Under the pieces are notes generated by a model. It was not told the DNA's origin. It was given only the letters and a program-made list of their open reading frames with translations, and made no database searches. From NCBI GenBank assembly GCA_900539185.1, contig UQBG01000001.1, positions 62,001 to 126,000 on the forward strand: DNA of 64,000 nt, written 5' to 3'. This DNA comes from an uncultured Clostridium sp. Its GTDB lineage: Bacteria; Bacillota; Clostridia; Lachnospirales; Lachnospiraceae. Made by a program: the position numbers and the translations under genes. This document shows, in pieces, positions 16,789 to 26,112 of the stretch (positions within the stretch are counted from its first letter, which is position 1; each line of letters begins with the position of its first letter).

Positions 16789-17604
16789 TTATATCTTTTT
16801 TAGATTTTTACCGTTCCCGGACCGGACGTGCCGGAACCGGATGCACCCCAGTTCTCCCCGACAGGTTTCGCACCGAAGATTCTGATTGGTTGCCGGATAG
16901 AACCGCTCCGGATGAAGGAGATGACTCAGCTCCCAGCTTCCAACCACGATCAATGCCCCGGTCAGCAGACTATAGGCATAAAATCCCGGTATATAAAGAA
17001 GTGGCAGAATCAGCATCAGAGTATCCCAGTTATAGATTCTACACTGTGTACAGCACCGGTTCCGCATCAGCACAGACCGGAACGGACACCAGATCAGAAT
17101 ACACACCAGATCTCCCACATAGAACAGACATGCCTCGATCAGCAGCATCTGATCGGTAAGAAGCCGATAATGACGCAGGACTCCCATAATCACCGCGACC
17201 AGTACCCATGCAGCCAGTACGATCCCTGCTCCTCTCTGTCCTTTCCTTCTCTGCTCTTTATATGCAGTTTCACATACCGCAGTCTGCTCCGTATATCCTT
17301 GTGTTGGCGTATATTCAGATGCCAGATGCTTCATACACCCCCGCGGCTTCCACTTTCTCAGTGGCAGAAGCTTCTCCAGCATATACCAGAGCCACAACGC
17401 CCATAAGATATGCAGGACGGAAAAGTGCTGAAAGAATCCCATTCCTTTCAGCACTTTCATTTCATCCAGATACAGCCCGGTTACCACAGCCACGCCAGCC
17501 AGTACAAGAATCCGCAGCCCGAACTTTATCCAGTATCGCTTATATAATCGTATTGTCTTTTCCGGAAACCTCTTTTTATCCTTCATTCCTTCTACCACTG
17601 ACAT
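16789..17604 (-). CDS. Polytopic membrane protein with Cys pairs, unknown function
   Basis: A 271-residue protein I do not recognise. About five membrane spans are visible (for example ILVLAGVAVVTGLYL, VLHILWALWLWYML, GIVLAAWVLVAVIMGVL, IEACLFYVGDLVCILIW, LMLILPLLYIPGFYAY). Cysteine groups stand at CCTQC between spans 4 and 5 and CETCRGELGC near the C-terminus, possibly metal or redox sites. The frame starts at ATG 17604, inside gpsA; an ATG at 17586 just after the gpsA stop is an alternative, and neither has a well-spaced SD. The overlap with gpsA suggests coupling. It lies between gpsA and the adhesin. Confidence 0.6.
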   Translation of the reverse strand: MSVVEGMKDKKRFPEKTIRLYKRYWIKFGLRILVLAGVAVVTGLYLDEMKVLKGMGFFQHFSVLHILWALWLWYMLEKLLPLRKWKPRGCMKHLASEYTPTQGYTEQTAVCETAYKEQRRKGQRGAGIVLAAWVLVAVIMGVLRHYRLLTDQMLLIEACLFYVGDLVCILIWCPFRSVLMRNRCCTQCRIYNWDTLMLILPLLYIPGFYAYSLLTGALIVVGSWELSHLLHPERFYPATNQNLRCETCRGELGCIRFRHVRSGNGKNLKKI

Positions 17605-18587
17605 TCTGATGTCCGATTCCGTACCAGCAGAGATAGTACCGCATCCTTTGCCGCTACGCCATCAAAGAGTACATGGTTTACCTGTTCGGTAATCGGCACC
17701 TCTACACCATACTTTTCAGCCAGCTTCAATGCTGCCTTTGCAGAATAGACACCCTCTACTACCATTTTTACTTCATCCATTGCTTCCTGATAGCTCTTTC
17801 CCTGTCCGATCAGATATCCGGCATTATGATTCCGGCTATGACTACTGGTACAGGTCACGATCAGGTCTCCGATTCCGGACAGCCCGGCGAAGGTCTCTGC
17901 TCTGCCGCCCATCGCCATTCCCAGACGGGTAATCTCTACGATTCCTCTGGTGATCAGGGCTGCTTTCGTATTATCTCCATATCCTAAGCCGTCGATGATA
18001 CCGGCCGCCAGTGCGATAACATTCTTTAAGGCCGCGCCCAGCTCAATTCCTACCATATCCGGGCTGGTATACACACGGAATACCGGACTCATAAATGCAT
18101 CCTGGATTGTCTCCGCTGTTTCCTTATCATGTGCACCCGCTACGACCGTTGTCGGAATCTTCCGCCCAACTTCTTCCGCATGACTCGGTCCGGAAAGTAC
18201 GCCAACTCTGGCATTGTGAATCTCGTCTTCGATCACATCCGTCATATTCATCAACGTATCTTCTTCGATTCCCTTTGCCACATTGACGATGATCTGTCCA
18301 TCCTCCACATATGGCTGCATCATCTTTGCCGTTGACCGTACAAAGATTGACGGTACTGCCAGAACCAGCATATCCCTTCCCGAAATACTGTTTTCCAGCT
18401 CATTTGTCACAGCGATTCGATCGGGAATCCGAACACCCGGCAGCTTCTCTACCTGCTCCCGCTTCTCATCGATCATCTCGACCTCGCGTTTATCGATTGA
18501 CCATAAGGTTACTTCATGTCCATTTTCACACAACAGGACTGCCAGAGCGGTTCCCCAGCTTCCTGCTCCCAATACACTGACCTTCAT
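17592..18587 (-). CDS. gpsA: NAD(P)H-dependent glycerol-3-phosphate dehydrogenase
   Basis: A 331-residue GpsA. The Rossmann motif GAGSWGTALAVLL is at residues 7-19, the catalytic-domain stretch AALKNVIALAAGIIDGLGYGDN includes the active Lys near 187, and the conserved LSGIGDLIVTCTS is near 243. It reduces dihydroxyacetone phosphate to sn-glycerol-3-phosphate, the substrate of PlsY encoded 15 bases upstream. SD GAAGG precedes the ATG at 18587. In many Firmicutes the next gene is spoIVA; here two other genes intervene. Confidence 0.96.
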   Translation of the reverse strand: MKVSVLGAGSWGTALAVLLCENGHEVTLWSIDKREVEMIDEKREQVEKLPGVRIPDRIAVTNELENSISGRDMLVLAVPSIFVRSTAKMMQPYVEDGQIIVNVAKGIEEDTLMNMTDVIEDEIHNARVGVLSGPSHAEEVGRKIPTTVVAGAHDKETAETIQDAFMSPVFRVYTSPDMVGIELGAALKNVIALAAGIIDGLGYGDNTKAALITRGIVEITRLGMAMGGRAETFAGLSGIGDLIVTCTSSHSRNHNAGYLIGQGKSYQEAMDEVKMVVEGVYSAKAALKLAEKYGVEVPITEQVNHVLFDGVAAKDAVLSLLVRNRTSECQW

Positions 18588-18602
18588 ACTACTACCTTCC
18601 TT

Positions 18603-19322
18603 TTATACTTCACTGCCAGAGTTCTCCGGCTTTTCCTGCGTTTCCTCTACAGGCTGAACTGCCTTCTTCTGTCCCAGCTTACTCTCCTGTCCGTGAACCA
18701 GCCGAACAATGTTTGCCTTATGCTTATAGATCGCCAGTCCTGCCAGACAGCCCAGTGCCACGATACTTTCGACTACATACTGCTGTCCCAGATGATAGGT
18801 ATGCTCCGGGTTGATCAAAACAAATACCATATACATAATCCACATCTGAAGCATCAGTATAATGGATCCCAGTGATACATAGCGGGTAATTGCCACCACG
18901 ACTACAAACACGATCAGACACGGAATAATGATCCGCAGATCCAATAAGCTGATAACAGCTCCGGATATCGTAGAGATACCCTTACCGCCCTTAAAGCCCA
19001 TATAAAATGGAAATACATGTCCCAGTGCGGTGCCGAGTCCGGTATAAATCACCATCAGCAGTGTGATGTCCGGATGAATATGATTGAATACGATCCGAAC
19101 GATCAGACAGGCGATCACACACTTCAAGCAGTCTCCCACATACACTGCTATTCCTGCCTTTTTTCCCAGCACACGCAACGCATTGGTAGCACCGGAATTT
19201 CCGCTTCCGTACTCCCGGATGTCGATATGATGAATCTTACCGATAATATAGGCTGTCTGAAACAGTCCAAATGCATACCCCAGAATCAGACAAAGGATTC
19301 TGTATACAATCTCCATTCCCAT
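18603..19322 (-). CDS. plsY: Glycerol-3-phosphate acyltransferase PlsY
   Basis: A 239-residue integral membrane acyltransferase that moves acyl from acyl-phosphate to glycerol-3-phosphate, the first step of phospholipid synthesis. The three cytosolic motifs are visible: YGSGNSGATNALRVLGKKAG near residue 35, GHVFPFYMGFKGGKGISTISG near 105, and the later RYVSLGSI. ATG 19322 is chosen, with AAAGGA eight bases upstream; the frame opens at 19343 inside der. The C-terminus has a charged tail of about 35 residues. It forms a lipid-synthesis pair with gpsA. Confidence 0.94.
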   Translation of the reverse strand: MGMEIVYRILCLILGYAFGLFQTAYIIGKIHHIDIREYGSGNSGATNALRVLGKKAGIAVYVGDCLKCVIACLIVRIVFNHIHPDITLLMVIYTGLGTALGHVFPFYMGFKGGKGISTISGAVISLLDLRIIIPCLIVFVVVVAITRYVSLGSIILMLQMWIMYMVFVLINPEHTYHLGQQYVVESIVALGCLAGLAIYKHKANIVRLVHGQESKLGQKKAVQPVEETQEKPENSGSEV

Positions 19323-19323
19323 A

Positions 19324-20646
19324 TTATGATTCCTTTCTCTCACGTATAATAAATTTTAATGGTGTACCCCGGAACCCAAAGGTATCCCGGATACGGTTTT
19401 CCAGATATCTGGTATATGAAAAGTGCATCAGCTCTTTATCATTTACAAAGATCACAAATGTCGGTGGTTTTACAGACACCTGGGTTACATAGTAGATCTT
19501 TAGCCGCTTTCCCTTATCACTCGGTGGCTGTTGCATCGCCACTGCCTCACTGACAATCTCATTCAATACACCGGTTGCGATTCGAAGCGAATGATTCTCG
19601 ATTACAGCATCGATCATGTCAAAAAGCTTCGGCAGCCGCTGTCCGGTCTGTGCAGAAATAAAGATCAGCTCCGCATACGGTGCAAAGGACAGGACATCAC
19701 GGATATCCTCTGTATACCGATAGATCGTCTTATCGTTCTTTTCTACCAGATCCCACTTATTGACCGCAATGATTAGGCCCTTGCCCCGCTCATGTGCGAT
19801 TCCGGCAATCTTGGCATCCTGTTCGGTAACACCCTCAACGGCATCGATCACCAGCACTGCGACATTGCAGCGTTCAACTGCCGATACAGTCCGGATGATG
19901 CTATACCGCTCCAGATCCTCTTTGATCTTACTCTTTCTTCGAAGTCCTGCGGTATCAATAAATACATACCGGTTTCCGTTGCGGACAACCTCCGTATCGA
20001 TCGCATCTCTGGTCGTTCCGGCTATATCGGATACAATCACCCGTTCTTCACCCAGAAGCCGGTTAATGATCGATGACTTTCCTGCATTCGGCTTTCCGAT
20101 GATTGCAATTCTCGGCCGCTCATCTTCCGCCTCATCCTTGCTGTTATCCCCAAAATACTTTATAACTTCATCCAGCATATCGCCCAGTCCTAACCGCGAA
20201 GATGCGGATATCGGCTGCGGATCGCCCAGTCCCAGATTATAGAACTCGTAGACATCCGGCATGAACTTCTCAAAGCTGTCTACCTTATTTACCACCAGAA
20301 CGATCGGCTTATGTGATCGTCGCAGCATATCTGCCACCTTATAGTCTGCATCCACCAGTCCCTGTCTGACATCGACCAAAAACAAGATGACATCCGCTGT
20401 CTCGATCGCGATCTCTGCCTGTTCCCGCATGAACTTTAACAGCACATCACTGGACTCCGGCTCGATGCCGCCCGTATCGATCAGGGTAAAATAGTGATCT
20501 AACCAGGTGACATCCGCATAAATCCGGTCTCTGGTTACGCCCGGCGTATCCTTCACGATGGATATCTGTTCACCTGCCAATACATTAAATAACGTAGACT
20601 TTCCCACATTCGGTCGTCCTACGATAGCTACGATTGGTTTACTCAT
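19324..20646 (-). CDS. der: Ribosome-assembly GTPase Der (EngA)
   Basis: A 440-residue protein with two tandem GTPase domains and a C-terminal KH-like domain. The first P-loop is GRPNVGKST near residue 10 with DTGGIE and NKVDS; the second is GKPNAGKSS near 183 with DTAGLRRKSK and NKWDLVEK. It acts in 50S maturation. SD AAGGAGAGAAC precedes the ATG at 20646, which lies 8 bases inside the end of the DUF512 gene. The start of plsY is just past its stop. Confidence 0.97.
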   Translation of the reverse strand: MSKPIVAIVGRPNVGKSTLFNVLAGEQISIVKDTPGVTRDRIYADVTWLDHYFTLIDTGGIEPESSDVLLKFMREQAEIAIETADVILFLVDVRQGLVDADYKVADMLRRSHKPIVLVVNKVDSFEKFMPDVYEFYNLGLGDPQPISASSRLGLGDMLDEVIKYFGDNSKDEAEDERPRIAIIGKPNAGKSSIINRLLGEERVIVSDIAGTTRDAIDTEVVRNGNRYVFIDTAGLRRKSKIKEDLERYSIIRTVSAVERCNVAVLVIDAVEGVTEQDAKIAGIAHERGKGLIIAVNKWDLVEKNDKTIYRYTEDIRDVLSFAPYAELIFISAQTGQRLPKLFDMIDAVIENHSLRIATGVLNEIVSEAVAMQQPPSDKGKRLKIYYVTQVSVKPPTFVIFVNDKELMHFSYTRYLENRIRDTFGFRGTPLKFIIRERKES

Positions 20647-22099
20647 GTTCTCTCTCCTTATACCTAAACCGGACCGGTTCCGCAGGCTGTTCCATACGTC
20701 CCGGTCTGTGTATCTGTTCTTCTTCTATCAGAGCCTGAATAAAGCCCATACCATTTGATTTTACAATATGAATCGGTACTTGTAAAGCCTTTTGGACATC
20801 TTGCAGGGAAATGTCATCTAAGAAGATATCCTCATCTGCCTTTAATACAACGGATGGAAGTACCACCCAGTCCCCCAGATCCAGCGGTTTCAGTTGCTCT
20901 ATAATATCAGTCGCCGTTAACAGTCCGGTAACGGTAATCCGCTCTCCGAAGAAATGATTTGTGATACAAACCACCTGAAACTCCATATTCGGAAACTTTT
21001 GCTTTACCTGTTCTGCTGCCCAGCAAATGGTCGGATAGATCAGCTTTGCAGTTACCATCGTAACCGTTCCTTTCCGGTCATCGCCCTCGATCTGATCCAG
21101 TGCCTCAGCAAGATCCTCCCGGAACATCCGTACCATACCGACACCATTTTCATACTGGATATATCCGTCATAGCGTTCTGCCTCCGGCACATCCCGTCCG
21201 GCTAATATATACCATTCATCACTGGCATGGATAAAATGGATTCCATACTTCTCATATGCTTCCCGCTGATACCCTTCGATGATATCCAACACTTCTTTTG
21301 CATCCTCCGCATCAAATGGTTCCAGCGGATAAAGTCCGTCCCGGTACTTCGTCAGTCCGACCGGCACGACAGATACACTCCGCATCACCGGTGCATAGGA
21401 AAGCAGATCCTGTATCGAACGCTTCAGCTCCTCTCCGTCATTCACACCCTTGCACAGTACGATCTGACCGTTCATCGGAATCTCAGCCTCATATAACCGG
21501 TCAATCTTCTTTAATGCATCTCCGGCAAACCGGTTAGTCAGCATCTTACAACGCAGCTCCGGGTTCGTTGTATGCACAGAAATATTGATTGGTGCCAGAT
21601 GAAAACGAATGATCCGATCGATATCCTTATCCGACATATTGGTTAATGTAATGTAGTTTCCCTGTAAAAAAGACAGTCTGGAATCATCATCCTTAAAGTA
21701 CAGGGTTTCCCGCATTCCCTTCGGCATCTGGTCAATAAAGCAGAACATACACTTATTTCTGCAGGAATGATACTCGTCCATCAGGCTGTTTTCAAAAACC
21801 AGCCCAATATCCTCGGTATAGTCCTTCTCGATCTCCAGCTCCCACTCTTCTCCATCCGCCTTTCGGATCAGAAGCAGAACCTCTTCCTCTTCGATCAGAA
21901 ACTGATAGTCAAAAATATCTTCGATTTCTTCCCCGTTTACCTCCAGCAGATAGTCCCCGGCCTCGATTTCCATTTCTTCCCCGATGCTGCCCGGCTTCAC
22001 CTCCCGGATCCGGTGCTCATGCTTACGCTTTGGAAAAGACTGCTTTCCGGTCTGCCACTGCTGCTTAGATGGCTCATATTCATTATGATTCTTATTCAC
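20639..22099 (-). CDS. DUF512 protein: PDZ-like head plus radical-SAM-like core
   Basis: A 486-residue member of the DUF512 family. An N-terminal PDZ-like part (VKPGSIGEEMEIEAGDYLLE, about 35-85) is followed by a barrel with CRNKCMFCFIDQMPKGMR near residue 112, a Cys cluster of the CxxxCxFC type seen in radical SAM enzymes. The DUF512 domain includes VVCITNHFFGERITVTGLL near 385. The reaction is unknown; a tRNA or cofactor modification role would be a guess. The start is GTG 22099 with AAAGGAG ten bases upstream. It overlaps der by eight bases, a common neighbour in Clostridia. Confidence 0.85.
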   Translation of the reverse strand: MNKNHNEYEPSKQQWQTGKQSFPKRKHEHRIREVKPGSIGEEMEIEAGDYLLEVNGEEIEDIFDYQFLIEEEEVLLLIRKADGEEWELEIEKDYTEDIGLVFENSLMDEYHSCRNKCMFCFIDQMPKGMRETLYFKDDDSRLSFLQGNYITLTNMSDKDIDRIIRFHLAPINISVHTTNPELRCKMLTNRFAGDALKKIDRLYEAEIPMNGQIVLCKGVNDGEELKRSIQDLLSYAPVMRSVSVVPVGLTKYRDGLYPLEPFDAEDAKEVLDIIEGYQREAYEKYGIHFIHASDEWYILAGRDVPEAERYDGYIQYENGVGMVRMFREDLAEALDQIEGDDRKGTVTMVTAKLIYPTICWAAEQVKQKFPNMEFQVVCITNHFFGERITVTGLLTATDIIEQLKPLDLGDWVVLPSVVLKADEDIFLDDISLQDVQKALQVPIHIVKSNGMGFIQALIEEEQIHRPGRMEQPAEPVRFRYKEREHE

Positions 22100-22106
22100 A
22101 GACCGT

Positions 22107-22988
22107 TCACTCCTTTTCTATCTCCTGATCGTGACCTTTTAACATAATGACAGCTGCCAGATTGCCACGCTTTCCCTGACTCGCCCGATGAGAGTATAAA
22201 AGTTCCGGATTGCAACAGGTGCACAGATCGGTCACTTCGATATGTTCCTTCCGTATACCCGCATTTTGCAAGATATAGGTATTTGCCTTCCACAGATCCA
22301 GATGATACTTTCCATTCCCGGTATTCTTTAGAATATCGGCTGCCTCCTGCTCGGAAAATGCCTGTTCAAATTCTTCCGCTACATCCGCACTGATCTCATA
22401 ACAGCTCCGGCAGATAGAAGGACCGATCGCACACAGGATATCTCCCGGCTGCGATCCGTACTCTGTTTGCATATATTCTACCATACATCGCCCCATTCCG
22501 GCTACGGTTCCCCGCCATCCGGAATGTGCCAGAGCCACTACCCGTCGAACCGGATCATAAAAGAATATCGGCACACAGTCCGCATAAAACGTTATCAACG
22601 GAATATCCGGTTGATCCGTTACCAGTCCATCGATCTCCAGTATATCAGAATCCCGGCAGATTCCCTTTCCACAGTCAGACTCTGTCACCTTATGGATATG
22701 TGTCTCGTGAACCTGATCCGAAAATACCAGCCGTGTTTCGTCATATCCGACCGCCTGTGCAAACCGCCGGTGATTCTCCAGCACTGCCTCCCGGCGGTCT
22801 CCCCGATGAAAGCTCAGGTTCATTGTTCCCAGATAGCCCTCACTGACACCACCGAGCCGCGTACTGAAGCCATGTACCAGCTCCGGCCGTTCCAGACTCC
22901 GAAAGGTCAGATAGGGAACTCCCTGTACCTCCCTTATATGTGTAGATTGATTTTTATTTGCATAGGTTATCGGTATCATCCTGTTCAT
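22107..22988 (-). CDS. pgeF: Peptidoglycan editing factor PgeF (YlmD/YfiH, DUF152 family)
   Basis: A 293-residue copper-oxidase-like fold protein. The Cys/His zinc-site motifs are present: FSDQVHETHIHKV near residue 90, ADCVPIFFYDPVRR near 136, and AHSGWRGTVAGMG near 153. The family is also reported as purine nucleoside phosphorylase/adenosine deaminase, and in E. coli it limits wrong amino acids in peptidoglycan. ATG 22988 overlaps the yraN stop; ATG 22979 (GGAGG nine bases upstream) is equally possible. It is followed by the DUF512 gene after 7 bases. Confidence 0.9.
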   Translation of the reverse strand: MNRMIPITYANKNQSTHIREVQGVPYLTFRSLERPELVHGFSTRLGGVSEGYLGTMNLSFHRGDRREAVLENHRRFAQAVGYDETRLVFSDQVHETHIHKVTESDCGKGICRDSDILEIDGLVTDQPDIPLITFYADCVPIFFYDPVRRVVALAHSGWRGTVAGMGRCMVEYMQTEYGSQPGDILCAIGPSICRSCYEISADVAEEFEQAFSEQEAADILKNTGNGKYHLDLWKANTYILQNAGIRKEHIEVTDLCTCCNPELLYSHRASQGKRGNLAAVIMLKGHDQEIEKE

Positions 22989-23338
22989 CCTCCAAATGCG
23001 TTACTTATATGCCGGATCGTTCCATCTCCATATATAGCGATTACATCAAAACGACACGGTCTTCGAGTCTTCTCTCCATGATCTGCATAATGACAGGCCG
23101 CCACCTGATAGATCTTTCTCTGCTTCCGCCGATCGACTGCCTCCAATGGATCTCCGTATGCATTACTTCTCCGATATTTCACTTCACAGTATACGATTGT
23201 TCCGTCTGCATCCTCTGCGATCAGATCAATCTCACCAAATGCATTTCGATAATTATACTGCAGGATATGGTATCCCTTCTCCTCCAGATAGGTTCCTGCC
23301 ACCTGTTCATACCTGCTGCCTACTACCCGTTTGTTCAT
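22985..23338 (-). CDS. yraN: YraN/UPF0102 endonuclease-like protein
   Basis: A 117-residue protein of the normal length for UPF0102. It has a PD-(D/E)XK-type core: GEIDLIAEDADGTIVYCEVKYR near residues 35-57 supplies Asp and ExK. Function in vivo is not settled for the family; it may act in DNA repair or uptake. It overlaps the FlhB-like gene by four bases and pgeF by four bases (ATGA both times). This yraN position next to rnhB matches Firmicutes order. Confidence 0.92.
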   Translation of the reverse strand: MNKRVVGSRYEQVAGTYLEEKGYHILQYNYRNAFGEIDLIAEDADGTIVYCEVKYRRSNAYGDPLEAVDRRKQRKIYQVAACHYADHGEKTRRPCRFDVIAIYGDGTIRHISNAFGG

Positions 23339-23628
23339 TTTGGTTCCTTTACCTTGCTCTTTAACTTATCCATGTGATCTACATAGACCATGATCTCCGC
23401 TACCACACCGTAAAGCTCCGGTGGGATATAGTCACCGATATCCAGGTGCATCAATGTCTCCGCCAGACCTTCATCCACATAGGTCGGGACATCATGCTCC
23501 TTAGCCTTCTGGATGATCCGCTCCGCCAGAACTCCCTTGCCGGATGCCACGACCTGCGGTGCCTGATCCTCCGGATCATATAACAGGGCAACTGCCTTTT
23601 GTGTTTTCTCCGATGTATGCTCCGTCAT
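23335..23628 (-). CDS. Stand-alone FlhB cytoplasmic-domain protein (YlqH-like)
   Basis: A 97-residue protein equal to the C-terminal cytosolic domain of the FlhB/YscU export switch without the membrane part. AVALLYDPEDQAPQVVASGKG, AERIIQKAKEHDVPTYVDEGLAETL and LDIGDYIPPELY match the family. The autocleavage NPTH motif appears replaced by DPED, so self-processing is not expected. B. subtilis has the same lone domain (YlqH) beside YlqG at the rnhB locus. Its role is unclear. It lies 7 bases after a FliK-like gene. Confidence 0.88.
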   Translation of the reverse strand: MTEHTSEKTQKAVALLYDPEDQAPQVVASGKGVLAERIIQKAKEHDVPTYVDEGLAETLMHLDIGDYIPPELYGVVAEIMVYVDHMDKLKSKVKEPK

Positions 23629-23635
23629 CCGTTTC

Positions 23636-25267
23636 CTATCCTCTCATATCAAATGTGTATCGTGTCTGCCCGGTAGTCAGATCCTGCTGAAACATCTCAT
23701 CCACCACCGGATCGGATACCGGCCTTTCCTTCCGATCTATATCCGTCTGCTTTACTGCCTTCTCCACCCGATTGGTATATACATACCCCTTCTTCGTCAG
23801 CTTTTGTGCCAGTTCTTCCATATTATCTGCCACCAGCGATACCGCTGTCTCATCTGCCATGGTAAAGTCTGCATGCAGCTTCTTATCCTTTAACCGTACC
23901 AGAATATCTGTACTTCCCAGATGCGGCATATCCAGATGAAGCAGTACCTTTACACCATCCTTTCCCTGTTGCAGCTTCTTTCGGTTTGCATATACATACA
24001 ATTCCGAGTTTGCATCCTGCTCATTCATCCGCATAGGAAGCTGTGCATATACAAACTGTTGATTCAACTGCTGCATAAACTGCAGGTTCTCACGCATATT
24101 TCCGGACTGCTCCTGATAACTGCTTCCATTTCCGCCAAACTGCTTCAGTTGCTCTGACAGCTTCTCTGACTGTTCAAACAGCTTCTGATATAACCGGTCG
24201 ATCTCCTGCGGTTCTTTCATGGTCTTCGGATCCAGTGTCCATTCTTCCTGTATCCCCTTCTCCAGAAGCTGCAGATAAGAACCACTCTTCATAAAGCGTG
24301 AAAACGCCTCCTGATCCGGTGCCTGCTGAAGCATCTGTGTAAGCTGTGTAAGAAACTGCCCGGTCGTTTTCTGTGGCTTGACGGCCTGCCGGATCTGTTC
24401 CTCGGATAGACCGGCTTCTGCAAGCAACTGTCTCACCGCCTCCGACAGTTGCCTTGATACTGCCGGTTCCGCCGGTCCCTGTTTGCTTTGCTCTGTTCCT
24501 GTCGATGCAACTTTCGAATCTATAGACTCTGTTTCCATCTCCGGCTTCCACCCAAAGAGTTCCGTCAACTGCTGATTCCATACCTGCAGTTCGGATGGTG
24601 TCTGGTTCTGCAGGATTCCTTCGGTCTCTCCAAGGAAACTCTGCACAACCTTACCAATCTGACCGGATAGCTGATGTTCCTGTTTCGTATACTGTGCATA
24701 CTGCCGGATCGTTTCCTCCGTTACCGGCAGTTCCAGCCGATTCATCGCTACCAGCTGCTTTACGTCTGCTTCCGGGAATCGAACAGCCTGCTGCATAACC
24801 TTCTGCATATGTGCCCGATCTAATGGCATACCGGCCTCCATCAGTGCATTTGCGATCCCCACATTTCGTTCGGATGCTGTCAGTCCGTTTGCAGCCAGTG
24901 CTTTCATGGCCGCCGCATTCTGTTCTGTCTCTCCCTGTGGTTCCATCGGTCGGATAATGACCTGATCTCCTTGATGCTCCTTCACCTGAAACAGTAACTG
25001 CTGTCCAATGCTTAGTTCGACTGCTTCGCCCATTCTTGCATGAAGAAGCTGCTGATTATCGAGCAGGATCGTTACATCCTGCGCGGTTATATCTGTGATC
25101 TGCCCGGAAAACATCTGCCCCGGCTTCCAGCCATCGGAAGCCGCCATCTCAGAGCCAGCCTGCATTCCGATCCGTTCCTGTCCGGCGGAACGCATTGCGT
25201 CTGCCATCCGACTTCCTATCGTCTCTCTGGCATCCATTGTATGAAGGTTCTGTCCGAATATATTCAT
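23636..25267 (-). CDS. FliK-C-like hypothetical protein (YlqG position)
   Basis: A 543-residue Gln/Glu/Met-rich protein. An N-terminal beta domain (about 45-110, WKPGQMFSGQITDITAQDVTILL) is followed by a long helical, low-complexity middle and a C-terminal domain of about 100 residues (GVKVLLHLDMPHLGSTDILVRL) resembling FliK C-terminal domains that control flagellar hook length. The lone FlhB domain gene follows, so the pair could interact as FliK and FlhB do. No other flagellar gene is in view. ATG 25267 (AAAGGAGA SD) is preferred to ATG 25288. Confidence 0.7.
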   Translation of the reverse strand: MNIFGQNLHTMDARETIGSRMADAMRSAGQERIGMQAGSEMAASDGWKPGQMFSGQITDITAQDVTILLDNQQLLHARMGEAVELSIGQQLLFQVKEHQGDQVIIRPMEPQGETEQNAAAMKALAANGLTASERNVGIANALMEAGMPLDRAHMQKVMQQAVRFPEADVKQLVAMNRLELPVTEETIRQYAQYTKQEHQLSGQIGKVVQSFLGETEGILQNQTPSELQVWNQQLTELFGWKPEMETESIDSKVASTGTEQSKQGPAEPAVSRQLSEAVRQLLAEAGLSEEQIRQAVKPQKTTGQFLTQLTQMLQQAPDQEAFSRFMKSGSYLQLLEKGIQEEWTLDPKTMKEPQEIDRLYQKLFEQSEKLSEQLKQFGGNGSSYQEQSGNMRENLQFMQQLNQQFVYAQLPMRMNEQDANSELYVYANRKKLQQGKDGVKVLLHLDMPHLGSTDILVRLKDKKLHADFTMADETAVSLVADNMEELAQKLTKKGYVYTNRVEKAVKQTDIDRKERPVSDPVVDEMFQQDLTTGQTRYTFDMRG

Positions 25268-25324
25268 AACTGATCTCCTTTCAGACATCTTTCCTGCAGT
25301 CTCATAGACTCCTAACCGATCGCA

Positions 25325-26083
25325 TCAGCACAGATTCTTGATAAATGTCCGTCTGTGAATTTCGCACGGACCATACTTTTTAAGTGCCTGTATGTGTTCC
25401 GCGGAGCCATAGCCCTTATTCCGTGCAAAGCCATACTCCGGATACATCTCATCGTAGATGCACATCAGCCGATCCCGCTCAACCTTTGCCACGATACTGG
25501 CTGCTGCAATGGAAATACTTTTGGTATCTCCTTTTATTATCGGCACCTGAGGGATCGATACGGAAGGGATTGTCACCGCATCATTCAATAAAATCTGCGG
25601 TGTTACAGAAAGCTTCTGAATCGCCTGTCGCATAGCTACATAGTCTGCCTGCAGGATATTGATCTCATCAATCGTTGCCACATCTGCCATCCCCACCGCA
25701 TAAGTGATTGCAGCCTGCCGGATCTCTTCATATAGTTCTTCCCGCTTCTTCTCACTGAGCTGCTTCGAATCATTCAGGTACAAAAGATTTACATCCTTTG
25801 GCAATACAACCGCTGCCGCCATCACCGGACCGGCTAACGGTCCCCGTCCTACTTCATCGATACCGCACACATAATCATAGGTCGCCCACTGCTCATATTC
25901 ATAGGTCTTCATTTTTTCGATTCTTTGCAGTTCTGCCTGCCACTGTTCCAGCCGCTTTACAGCTCTTGCCACTTCCTTCCGGACACCGGACCGTTCATCT
26001 TCTTTATACTGCCCGATATACTTCGGCAGCTCCTCATAGGCTGCATGCTGCAACACTGTCTTTATCTCCTGTACACTACTCAT
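25325..26083 (-). CDS. rnhB: Ribonuclease HII
   Basis: A 252-residue RNase HII. After an N-terminal extension of about 65 residues, the core starts with YVCGIDEVGRGPLAGPV (Asp, Glu of the active site). The next Asp lies in QILLNDAVTI, and SIAAASIVAKVERDR and the basic NKGYGSAEHIQAL follow. It removes single ribonucleotides in DNA and RNA:DNA hybrids, complementing rnhA. It lies in the rbgA-lepB-rnhB run, a classical Firmicutes order. Confidence 0.95.
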   Translation of the reverse strand: MSSVQEIKTVLQHAAYEELPKYIGQYKEDERSGVRKEVARAVKRLEQWQAELQRIEKMKTYEYEQWATYDYVCGIDEVGRGPLAGPVMAAAVVLPKDVNLLYLNDSKQLSEKKREELYEEIRQAAITYAVGMADVATIDEINILQADYVAMRQAIQKLSVTPQILLNDAVTIPSVSIPQVPIIKGDTKSISIAAASIVAKVERDRLMCIYDEMYPEYGFARNKGYGSAEHIQALKKYGPCEIHRRTFIKNLC

Positions 26084-26112
26084 ACTCTAATTTGACCTCT
26101 TTCTCCTGTTCT

